This document shows, piece after piece, positions 8,081-15,374 of a stretch of DNA of 31,870 nt; positions within the stretch are counted from its first letter, which is position 1, and every line of letters starts with the position of its first letter. The stretch comes from an uncultured Acetatifactor sp. (GTDB lineage: Bacteria > Bacillota > Clostridia > Lachnospirales > Lachnospiraceae): the NCBI GenBank assembly GCA_910586485.1, contig CAJUIA010000041.1, forward strand, positions 1-31,870, written 5' to 3'. The translations under genes were made by a program, and so were the position numbers. The notes beneath the pieces are model-generated. The model saw only the letters and a list, made by a program, of their open reading frames with translations, did not search any database and had not been told where the DNA came from.

Positions 8081-8248
8081 ACAATATTTAGATAAATCAT
8101 AAATGGACTTGTAAGAGCAATAAAAATTATAAGTTCTTTATACTTTTTTATGTCTTAATAGGTAATTTGACAAATTGAATTCCGTATTTATTTGGGTTCT
8201 GGTATTTCGCAAATGTCTATTTAAAGCATTCAGGAAAGGAGAGCGGAA

Positions 8249-9103
8249 ATGGAGTTAAGTCAATTAGTAAATTTTCATTCCAATAAATGCCGTTTGGAGA
8301 GAATAATAGATAATAAAAAGAATATCGTACCTTTTGTGGGCGCCGGTATTTCAAAGGGCTGCGGATTGTATTTATGGGAAGAACTCCTTGATCTGCTGGC
8401 GGCCGAGTACCTTACACCCGGTCAGATCAAGGCTTTAAAGGCTGCAAATAATGTATTTAAATATGTGGATAAAATTGTGGCGGCTGCTGGAAATGTGGAG
8501 ATGGTGATGAAAAGAATCGGGGAAATCTTTCAGGAAACAGAGGTAATACATACAGACATACCTAATTTGCTCGTATCGGCGTTTGCCCCCATGGTAATTA
8601 CCACCAATTATGATACGCTGCTTGAAGAGGCGTCCGTCTGTTCTACGCTGGGAAGGATAAAGGCTCTTCTGCCATCTCATGCAGGGCAGATGAACGAGGC
8701 CATTATGCTTAATGCCAGACGGTTAATAAAGCTGCATGGTTCGGTGGAGGAAATTTCCTCTATGATACTTACATCAAAGCAGTATAAATTTTATTACGAG
8801 AAAAAGGCAAAGAGGACTTCCGCAACGCTTCCCGTTTATCTGAAAAAGATTTTTGAGGGGAAGAAGGTTCTTTTTGTAGGCTGCAGCCTGGATAAAGATT
8901 ATACGCTTGATATTCTGAGAGACTGTGTGAAGCGCAATCAAAATATTTCACATTTTGCCATTCTGCCGTGTTTCGCAAATCAGTATCGGCAGATCGAGAG
9001 ACAAAAGATGCTGTCAAAGCTTGGCATAGAGCCAATTTATTATCCTGAGGGAGACTTCGAGGCAGTGGGGCAGCTGTTAAGGTATGTAGCTTCCGTTTGC
9101 TGA
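8249..9103 (+). CDS. SIR2-like domain protein (predicted NAD+-consuming, possible defence)
   Basis: The protein has 284 residues and consists almost entirely of a SIR2-like Rossmann domain. Visible motifs are the NAD-binding GAGIS at 31-35, TTNYD at 118-122 (the variant of the sirtuin NID region seen in bacterial SIR2-like proteins), and KLHGS at 161-165 with the catalytic-type His163. FVGCSLDKDY follows at 209-218 and corresponds to the second NAD-contacting glycine strand. It lacks the zinc-binding cysteine quartet of true sirtuin deacetylases. Proteins of this type in bacteria, such as ThsA or DSR-type, degrade NAD+ during phage infection and kill the cell. Here no effector-sensing domain is fused. 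If it is regulated, a partner such as the divergent 387-residue protein would be needed. AAAGGAG lies 9 bases before the ATG. Confidence 0.85.
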   Translation: MELSQLVNFHSNKCRLERIIDNKKNIVPFVGAGISKGCGLYLWEELLDLLAAEYLTPGQIKALKAANNVFKYVDKIVAAAGNVEMVMKRIGEIFQETEVIHTDIPNLLVSAFAPMVITTNYDTLLEEASVCSTLGRIKALLPSHAGQMNEAIMLNARRLIKLHGSVEEISSMILTSKQYKFYYEKKAKRTSATLPVYLKKIFEGKKVLFVGCSLDKDYTLDILRDCVKRNQNISHFAILPCFANQYRQIERQKMLSKLGIEPIYYPEGDFEAVGQLLRYVASVC

Positions 9104-9169
9104 GATGCAGAGCCTGAAAATCAAAGAATCGGGAAGAAATACGGGATGAAGCTTCAAAGAGCAAAATGG

Positions 9170-9198
9170 TTTACAATGTTGAGGGAATATGGTATGCT
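9170..9198 (+). promoter_or_regulatory. Promoter of the DUF6056 gene, extended -10
   Basis: TTTACA at 9170-9175 and TATGCT at 9193-9198 are 17 bases apart. TGG directly precedes the -10 (TGGTATGCT). The leader to the ATG at 9293 is about 90 bases. The rest of 9104-9292 shows nothing else. Confidence 0.6.
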
Positions 9199-9292
9199 TT
9201 GTAAGCTGAACAGGAGAGTGTTGCTTCCTGTCAGCTGTTTACAGAGGCTTTCATACCGTTGTGATTATTTAACAGTGGGAGGATAAGTAAAA

Positions 9293-10813
9293 ATGCACAT
9301 ACAGAAGATAGTCGGGAGTAAATTGGAAAGGTTGAACTGGAATGTGGTAATGGCTGTGATGGCTGTACTGTTTTTAGCATTGGTGATTTGTCCGCTTCTT
9401 TTGATTGGAAGGTATGATTTTGCATCCTGCGATGATTTTAGCTATGGCGGCGAGACATATAAGGCTTTTTTAGAAACGAAGTCCTTTTTCTTCGTACTAA
9501 AAAGTGCATTAGAAAAGGTGAAGGAGGTTTATGGAAGCTGGCAGGGAACATATTCTGCTATTTTTCTTATGACACTTAATCCTGCTGTATGGGGTGATGA
9601 AGTATATCATATTACGCCATATATTATGATTTTTATATTGGTTTTTTCTGAAGTCGTTTTGGGAAAATTTATACTTCATAAAATTTGTAAAGCAGACTGG
9701 CCTGCTACGATTACAATTACTGCAATTATCATTGGCTGCCAGATTCTCTGGGTGCCGTATCCGGTGGAAACATTTTTCTGGTTTAATGGTGCTTCGTACT
9801 ATACGTTATTTTATTCTGTAATGATTCTTTATTTGGTAAGCATTGCAGACAATTTTATGCTGGGTTCATTGAAGAGTGCACTTTTTTCTATGCCTTTATT
9901 ATTGGCAGGCTCTGTTTTTTTAGGAGGCGGAAACTATCCTACAGCGTTGTTGACGCTGGAAATACTTGCATGTATGGGGGTTTGGGTGTTCTTGAAAAAC
10001 AGGAAAAATTTTATACCTTTTTTGGTTAATGCCGTGTTTCTTCTGGCAGGTTTTGTGATTAGCATGATAGCGCCTGGAAATGCAGTCAGGCAGCAGGCCA
10101 ATGTAAAAACTCCTGTCATTGAGAGTATTTATAAATCTTTCAAAGCAGGCGGGCAATACATTGTTAGTTGGACTACTTTCTCAAGCATACTTTTGTTCCT
10201 TTTGTTAATGCCTTTTCTGTGGAAGGCAATAAGGCGTTGCACGTATAAGTTTAAATATCCGCTTTTGTTTAGCTTTTTCAGCATGGGTCTTTTTTGTTCA
10301 CAATTCACTCCGACTATTTATGCGCAATCTTTTGCAGGGCCAAGGCGCTTGTTGAACATTATATATTATTCCTATTATTTGCTGATGGCAGTGAATATTA
10401 CATATTGGCTGGGGTGGGCAAAAAGAAAGCTTGATACACAGCTTCAAGGGAAAAATGAGATAACTGCATATGCGCTGTTTTCCGGGATTTTCAAAAAATA
10501 TCTGATCCCGTATATGACGGTAATAGCGCTTCTTTATTTTTTCAGTTTAAAAAATTATGGTACTGACAAGCTGAGCAGTTTTTCGGCATTTTTTTCTTTG
10601 CGGGATGGAGCGGCTGAGAAATACTATCAGGAGCATTTGGATAGGCAGAAAATATTAATGGATGACTCAGAGCTGTGTTTGGGAATTCCTGAGTTTACTG
10701 TGAAACCGTGGGTATTATATTTTGATGACATTGAGGCAGACGCGTCTAACTGGAAAAATACTGCTACGGCAAAATATTATGGGAAAGAAAGCATTTGGTT
10801 GATTTCGCAATGA
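9293..10813 (+). CDS. DUF6056-family polytopic membrane protein
   Basis: The protein has 506 residues. One TM segment lies near residues 18-38 (VVMAVMAVLFLALVICPLLL). Next comes an extracytoplasmic loop with YDFASCDDFSYG and SWQGTYSAIFLM, which are typical of DUF6056 proteins and correspond to the acidic first loop of GT-C glycosyltransferases. About nine more hydrophobic segments follow, then a soluble C-terminal tail of about 100 residues. Membership of the lipid-linked-sugar GT-C class is an inference from this layout. GGGAGGA at 9277-9283 lies 9 bases before the ATG. The gene is more AT-rich than those after 10891. It is a single-gene unit by its own promoter. Confidence 0.8.
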   Translation: MHIQKIVGSKLERLNWNVVMAVMAVLFLALVICPLLLIGRYDFASCDDFSYGGETYKAFLETKSFFFVLKSALEKVKEVYGSWQGTYSAIFLMTLNPAVWGDEVYHITPYIMIFILVFSEVVLGKFILHKICKADWPATITITAIIIGCQILWVPYPVETFFWFNGASYYTLFYSVMILYLVSIADNFMLGSLKSALFSMPLLLAGSVFLGGGNYPTALLTLEILACMGVWVFLKNRKNFIPFLVNAVFLLAGFVISMIAPGNAVRQQANVKTPVIESIYKSFKAGGQYIVSWTTFSSILLFLLLMPFLWKAIRRCTYKFKYPLLFSFFSMGLFCSQFTPTIYAQSFAGPRRLLNIIYYSYYLLMAVNITYWLGWAKRKLDTQLQGKNEITAYALFSGIFKKYLIPYMTVIALLYFFSLKNYGTDKLSSFSAFFSLRDGAAEKYYQEHLDRQKILMDDSELCLGIPEFTVKPWVLYFDDIEADASNWKNTATAKYYGKESIWLISQ

Positions 10814-10890
10814 ATCGGGGGAGCCATCACTGACATTAAGCAGGGGAAGGGAAAGGCACATAAACAGATTAGTTGTTAAGGGGACTCACT

Positions 10891-11841
10891 ATGATTTTAA
10901 GTGTCAGCAGAAGAACGGATATACCCAATTATTATTCCCAGTGGTTTCTCAACAGAATAAGAGAAGGATATTTATACGTGCGCAATCCCATGAATCCCCG
11001 TCAGATCAGCAGAATTGACTTGTCGACGGAGTTGGTGGACTGCATTGTATTCTGGACGAAAAATCCTGAAAATATGCTGGACCGGCTGGAGCTGCTGCAG
11101 GATTATATGTATTATTTCCAGTTTACCCTGACCGGATACGGCAGGGATGTGGAGCCGAACATTCCGGATAAGCGGACTAAGGTCATTCCGGTTTTTCAGA
11201 AATTGTCTGCAAAGATCGGAAAGCAGCGGGTGATATGGAGATATGATCCGATTTTTATCAGCAGCAAGTATACGGCGGATTATCATTTGAAGGCTTTTGC
11301 GGAAATCGCGGAGAAGCTAGCTGATTATACGGAACGGGTGGTTATCAGCTTTCTGGATTTTTATGCGAAAACGGAGCGGAATGCGGCCGGACTGGGGATA
11401 AAAGAGATGACGGAAGCGGAGATGATATATCTGGCGGGGCAGATGAAGGAGATTGCAGAAAAAAATCATTTGGTAATGGAAACCTGCGCGGAGCAGCTTG
11501 ATCTTCAAAATCTGGGAATCCGGCACGGGAGCTGTATTGACAAAGAGCTGATAGAGAGGCTGTTGGGATTTACGCTGGCCGGGGGCAAGGACAAAAACCA
11601 GAGAAAAGAATGCGGGTGTCTGGAAAGCGTGGAGGTGGGCGCTTATAATACCTGTTTCAACGGCTGTAAATATTGTTACGCAAATTTCAGTGAAAACAAG
11701 GTAAACGAGAATGTGCGGCGTTATCATGCAGACTCGCCGCTATTATGCGGCGATGTGGGCCCGGAAGATAAGCTGACGGACCGAAAAATGAAATCATTAA
11801 GGTGTGGTCAGATCAGTCTGTTTGATGCAGGTACGGCTTAA
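10891..11841 (+). CDS. DUF1848-family protein with C-terminal cysteine cluster
   Basis: The protein has 316 residues and begins MILSVSRRTDIPNYYSQWF, the hallmark of DUF1848. The middle holds VFWTKNPENML and WRYDPIF, also family marks. The C-terminal part has Cys 241, 243, 255, 259 and 262 in the pattern CGC...NTCFNGCKYCYA. The last segment resembles a radical-SAM CxxxCxxC loop and probably binds an iron-sulfur cluster. The family's reaction is unknown to me. The ATG at 10891 has AAGGGGA at about 10878-10884; the in-frame TTG at 10873 lies before it. The gene stands alone between the membrane protein and the two-component genes. Confidence 0.85.
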   Translation: MILSVSRRTDIPNYYSQWFLNRIREGYLYVRNPMNPRQISRIDLSTELVDCIVFWTKNPENMLDRLELLQDYMYYFQFTLTGYGRDVEPNIPDKRTKVIPVFQKLSAKIGKQRVIWRYDPIFISSKYTADYHLKAFAEIAEKLADYTERVVISFLDFYAKTERNAAGLGIKEMTEAEMIYLAGQMKEIAEKNHLVMETCAEQLDLQNLGIRHGSCIDKELIERLLGFTLAGGKDKNQRKECGCLESVEVGAYNTCFNGCKYCYANFSENKVNENVRRYHADSPLLCGDVGPEDKLTDRKMKSLRCGQISLFDAGTA

Positions 11842-11884
11842 AGGCTGCTAAAACAATCAGAATTTGAAGCATAAAGGGAAGGTC

Positions 11885-12586
11885 ATGAATTATAAAATAG
11901 CAATTTTAGAGGACAATCCGGCAGAGGCGGAATATGTAACCGCCCTTGTGGATCGCTGGGGAAAAGAAGCCGGTCATACCTTAAGCATTGCAGGGTATCC
12001 GTCGGCGGAAGCCTTTCTCTTTCAATATGAAGATCAAAAAAGCGTAGACATTCTGCTGCTGGATATTGAGATGGGGCAGATGAACGGGATGGAGCTGGCG
12101 AGAAGGATTCGGCAGGCTGATGAAATGATGCAGATGGTCTTTATAACAGGGTATCCTGATTTTATATCCGAAGGATATGAGGTTTCCGCACTGCATTATT
12201 TAATGAAGCCAGTAGCCCCTGAAAAGCTGTGGGCAGTGCTGGATAAAGCGGCAGCCAGGCTTGCCAGGGAGGAAAAGCGCCTGGACGTGACCTATGACCG
12301 AAAAACAGATTATGTGCCGCTCTCACGGATTCTTTATGTTGAGGCCCAAAAGCAGTATGTTCTGATTCATACCTTGGAAGAAACCTATCGAATGAAAAAA
12401 TCTCTTGCCAAAACAGAAGAAGAGCTGGACGAGTATTTTTTACAGGTTCATCGCTCATTCTGCGTCAATCTGCGCCATGTGGTTCAGATCAAAAGCGGCG
12501 GGGTGGTGTTGAAAAATGGCGAGGAAATCCCCATCAGCCGGGGGATGGCAGAAACGATCGGTCAGGAAATGATACGCTTATTTTAG
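11885..12586 (+). CDS. LytTR-family response regulator
   Basis: The protein has 233 residues. The receiver domain (1-120) has ED at 9-10, phosphoacceptor Asp60 in VDILLLDIEMG, Thr88 in the FITGY strand, and Lys108 in MKPV. The LytTR DNA-binding domain (about 135-233) shows ILYVEAQKQYVLIHT, then FLQVHRSFCVNLRHV and ISRGMA, the standard LytTR landmarks. It should bind direct repeats upstream of target promoters when phosphorylated. The ATG at 11885 is preceded by AAGGGAAGG. The kinase gene starts 14 bases after its stop, so the two form an operon. Likely targets are the adjoining ABC transporter genes, by position only. Confidence 0.92.
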   Translation: MNYKIAILEDNPAEAEYVTALVDRWGKEAGHTLSIAGYPSAEAFLFQYEDQKSVDILLLDIEMGQMNGMELARRIRQADEMMQMVFITGYPDFISEGYEVSALHYLMKPVAPEKLWAVLDKAAARLAREEKRLDVTYDRKTDYVPLSRILYVEAQKQYVLIHTLEETYRMKKSLAKTEEELDEYFLQVHRSFCVNLRHVVQIKSGGVVLKNGEEIPISRGMAETIGQEMIRLF

Positions 12587-12600
12587 ACGAAGGGGTTTTT

Positions 12601-13290
12601 ATGCGATTGCGAAAATTGTTTTTGCAGAAATGGATGGACAAACGGATCGAGGCGTACCAGAGTGAGCTTCTTCAAAAGTATTGCGACGAAGTGGAGTCCA
12701 TGTATACGAAAATGCGGGGCTGGCGTCATGATTATCACAACCATATTCAGGCTCTTCAGGCCAGCATGGCACTGGGACAGTATGACGAGGTGAACGATTA
12801 CCTGCGGCAGCTGAACGATGATCTGACACAGGTGGATACTACGGTGAAGACCGGGAGGATCATGGTGGATGCCATTTTGAACGGGAAGATGAACATTGCC
12901 GCTCAGAATGCAATTAAAGTTAATGTCAAGGCAGGAATTCCCGAAATATCACCGGTTAATGATGTGGATATGTGTGCAATCATCGGAAATCTGCTGGATA
13001 ATGCCATCGAGGAAAATAAAAGGCTTCCGGAGGAAGACCGTTTTATTCGTATCTATATTGCACAGAAGAATACACAGCTTTATCTGGCTTTTACAAATGC
13101 TGCCGGGAAAAAGCGCGATAAGAGCAGGGCCGGTTTTTTGTCTGCAAAGGGAGCACACCACGGGCTCGGTCTTATGCGGGTGGAGAGTCTGGTAAAAAAG
13201 TACGGGGGGTTCCTGTCGGCGGACAGCGAAGACGGAGGGTTTACCGCGGAAATTCTGATCCCTTTGATGCTGCAGAAAGAAAACCTTTAG
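12601..13290 (+). CDS. GHKL-type sensor histidine kinase lacking a membrane sensor
   Basis: The protein has 229 residues. It contains a dimerisation/phosphoacceptor helix with WRHDYHNHIQAL (His43) and a GHKL ATPase domain with N box NLLDNAIEE (around residue 134) and G box HHGLGLMRV, as in AgrC/ComD-like kinases. Those relatives have about 200 residues of TM sensor before the H box; here only about 40 charged residues precede it and no TM segment exists. The kinase is therefore predicted to be cytoplasmic. It may sense an internal signal or take its input from another membrane protein, for example the ABC exporter behind it. The upstream spacing rules out a longer in-frame N-terminus, because the regulator's stop lies 14 bases away. 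A terminator-like hairpin overlaps its stop codon. Confidence 0.88.
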   Translation: MRLRKLFLQKWMDKRIEAYQSELLQKYCDEVESMYTKMRGWRHDYHNHIQALQASMALGQYDEVNDYLRQLNDDLTQVDTTVKTGRIMVDAILNGKMNIAAQNAIKVNVKAGIPEISPVNDVDMCAIIGNLLDNAIEENKRLPEEDRFIRIYIAQKNTQLYLAFTNAAGKKRDKSRAGFLSAKGAHHGLGLMRVESLVKKYGGFLSADSEDGGFTAEILIPLMLQKENL

Positions 13291-13341
13291 CACATTTCGT
13301 TCACTGAAATTGATTTTTGGTGCACGATATGTGCTTTTTTT
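13289..13341 (+). terminator. Terminator-like hairpin after the kinase gene
   Basis: AGCACAT at 13289-13295 pairs perfectly with ATGTGCT at 13329-13335, followed by a run of seven T. The loop is long (33 bases), so the strength is uncertain. It overlaps the kinase stop codon and may partly separate the two-component genes from the ABC genes. Confidence 0.5.
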
Positions 13342-13434
13342 ATGAGTGCTGTGTACAATAAGCATGTGCCGGAAACAGGCATTGAGGCCTCAGAATCATA
13401 TCTACAGTTGACACAGAGAGGAAGCTTGAGCGAT

Positions 13435-15333
13435 ATGAAGCAAGAAGAAAAAAAGCAAAAAGAAACACAGAGAACGGAAAAACAGAAACAAGAGGAAAAG
13501 CGCCGGCCCCAATATGGGTTGTTTTCCTGCGTGGGCTATATATACCGCCTTTTGTGGCAGTCAGAGAGGGGACTGGTGTTTATCGCCATTCTGACCGTGC
13601 CCATATCATTATGCCTGTCAGCCCTGGCGCTGTATACGCCGCCTGTGATTCTGAAGGTTCTTGAAAAATCAGAGAGATTTCAGGCGGTCGCTCTGGTGAT
13701 CGCAGGGCTGCTGCTGACGCAGCTCATTTTTGACCTGGCCAATAATGTGATCTCTGCAAGAATTCAAACCGCAGAACACCGGGTCCTGGCGCATTTGCAG
13801 CATCTGTGGACAAAATATGTGCGGGACAGGGACTGGTATCATGATTATGACCCGGAGGTCCAGAAGGCGGAGGAACGGGTCCATCAGGGCACCCAGAACA
13901 ACCACGCGGCCGGGGTGCATTTCCCCATGGATTTTGCAAATATACTGACCCAGATTCTCAATTTTGTTTTGTTCGGCACGGTGGTTTCCCTGCTGCATCC
14001 GCTGATTATTCTTTTGCTGGCCGCCGGCTGTGCGCTGAATGCCGTCCTGGGAAAGTGGGAGCGGAGAAGGAACTGGGAGGATCGGGATCTGCGCAATGAT
14101 CTGGAGAAAAAGATTCAGTATTCTACCATTAATTTTTCCCAAACCTTTGATTTTGCCAAAGAAATGCGTCTGTATGGCATGAGGGATTTCTTGAACGAAC
14201 GGCTGGTTATGCTGTTTGGCCAAAGCAGAAAAGAGAGCAGGAAGGTAAAGCGGCGCAGTATCCTTACCACAGCGGCAGGTTTCCTGGTGATCCTGGTGCG
14301 GGATAGTGTGGCATATGGTATTTTGATTTATGGGGCCGTGGCGGGAAGAGTGGATGCGTCTTCCTTTGTCCTGTATTTTACGGCGATTACCTCCCTGGCC
14401 GGGGTGATGGGCAGTATTCTGGGCATGATCGGCAGGGTCCTGGAGGGTGCCATGCAGCTTTCCGATCTCAGGGAGGCCATGGACCTGAAAGACAGGCTCA
14501 ACCGGGGCCCCGGCATTCCCCTGCCCCAAGGGCCTTTTTCCATAGAATTCCGGGATGTGTCCTACAAATATCCCAAAGGGGAGAAAAAGGTACTGGACCA
14601 TATTTCCTTCCGCATTGAAGCCGGGGAGAAAATAGCCCTGGTGGGCGTAAACGGCGCCGGCAAGACGACGCTGGTGATGCTGATGTGCGGCCTGCTGCTG
14701 CCGGATGAGGGGGAAATTCTGCTGGACGGCCACAGTCTATATGAGTATAACCGGGATGAGATGTATTCCCTGTTTGGATTTGTACCTCAGAGGTTTAATC
14801 TACTGCCGATCAGCTTGGCTCAAAATATTGCCTGCACCATGGAGGAGGACGAGATAGACAGGGACAGGCTGCGCTCCTGCATCGCCCTGGCGGGACTTGC
14901 GGAAAAGATAGATTCTCTGCCCAAAGGGGCGGATACGCCTTTGGGCCGGGAACTGGACGGGGAGGGGATCGAGCTGTCCGGCGGGGAGACGCAGAAGCTC
15001 CTGCTGGCCCGGCTCCTTTATAAGGCGCCGTCCTGCATGATTTTGGACGAGCCTACGGCGGCTCTGGATCCCATTGCCGAGGATAAAATGTATCGCAGCT
15101 ACAATGAAATTTCCGCACAGGCCACCTCCGTCTTTATTTCCCACCGGCTGGCTTCTACCAGATTCTGTAACCGGATTTTCCTGCTGGATGGCGCCAGGTT
15201 TGCGGAGGAAGGCACCCATGAGCAGTTGATGGCTGCAGGGGGAAAGTACAGAGAAATGTTTGACATTCAGAGCAGATATTACAAAGAAAATCCGGCCGGC
15301 AATGTGGATGGAAGGGTAACTGCAAAAGCTTGA
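13435..15333 (+). CDS. ABC exporter half-transporter 1 (TMD-NBD fusion)
   Basis: The protein has 632 residues. The N-terminal tail is about 25 residues of Lys/Glu/Gln (KQEEKKQKETQRTEKQKQEEK). About six TM segments follow through residue 340, then an ATPase domain. The ATPase has Walker A GVNGAGKTT, signature LSGGETQK, Walker B CMILDEPTAALDP with catalytic Glu, and switch His in FISHRL. All ATPase residues look intact. A second half-transporter follows with 41 bases between, so they probably form a heterodimer exporting a peptide, lipid or drug. The ATG at 13435 has AGAGAGGA at 13415-13422; an upstream in-frame start at 13342 lies on the terminator. The preceding two-component genes suggest it is induced by, or serves, that signalling pathway. 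Confidence 0.9.
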   Translation: MKQEEKKQKETQRTEKQKQEEKRRPQYGLFSCVGYIYRLLWQSERGLVFIAILTVPISLCLSALALYTPPVILKVLEKSERFQAVALVIAGLLLTQLIFDLANNVISARIQTAEHRVLAHLQHLWTKYVRDRDWYHDYDPEVQKAEERVHQGTQNNHAAGVHFPMDFANILTQILNFVLFGTVVSLLHPLIILLLAAGCALNAVLGKWERRRNWEDRDLRNDLEKKIQYSTINFSQTFDFAKEMRLYGMRDFLNERLVMLFGQSRKESRKVKRRSILTTAAGFLVILVRDSVAYGILIYGAVAGRVDASSFVLYFTAITSLAGVMGSILGMIGRVLEGAMQLSDLREAMDLKDRLNRGPGIPLPQGPFSIEFRDVSYKYPKGEKKVLDHISFRIEAGEKIALVGVNGAGKTTLVMLMCGLLLPDEGEILLDGHSLYEYNRDEMYSLFGFVPQRFNLLPISLAQNIACTMEEDEIDRDRLRSCIALAGLAEKIDSLPKGADTPLGRELDGEGIELSGGETQKLLLARLLYKAPSCMILDEPTAALDPIAEDKMYRSYNEISAQATSVFISHRLASTRFCNRIFLLDGARFAEEGTHEQLMAAGGKYREMFDIQSRYYKENPAGNVDGRVTAKA

Positions 15334-15374
15334 GTCCGCTTGGAAGCTGTTGGAAGCTGGGGAGAAAGACGAAA

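Larger units (their letters stand above)
7838..8248. other. AT-rich divergent intergenic region
   Basis: This 411-base gap separates the unknown gene (-) from the SIR2-like gene (+). It holds two back-to-back promoters (7910-7938 on -, 7965-7993 on +) and a 20-codon frame at 8018-8080. Further on, TTGACA at 8167-8172 has no acceptable -10 at the right distance. I see no repeat or RNA gene. Confidence 0.6.

Noticed and set aside
8167..8195. TTGACA as the SIR2-like gene's -35
   Set aside because: No acceptable -10 lies 16-18 bases downstream.
13669..14733. 354-codon minus-strand frame opposite the first ABC gene
   Set aside because: It lies wholly within an unmistakable ABC exporter and has the His/Gln/Pro-rich look of an antisense frame.
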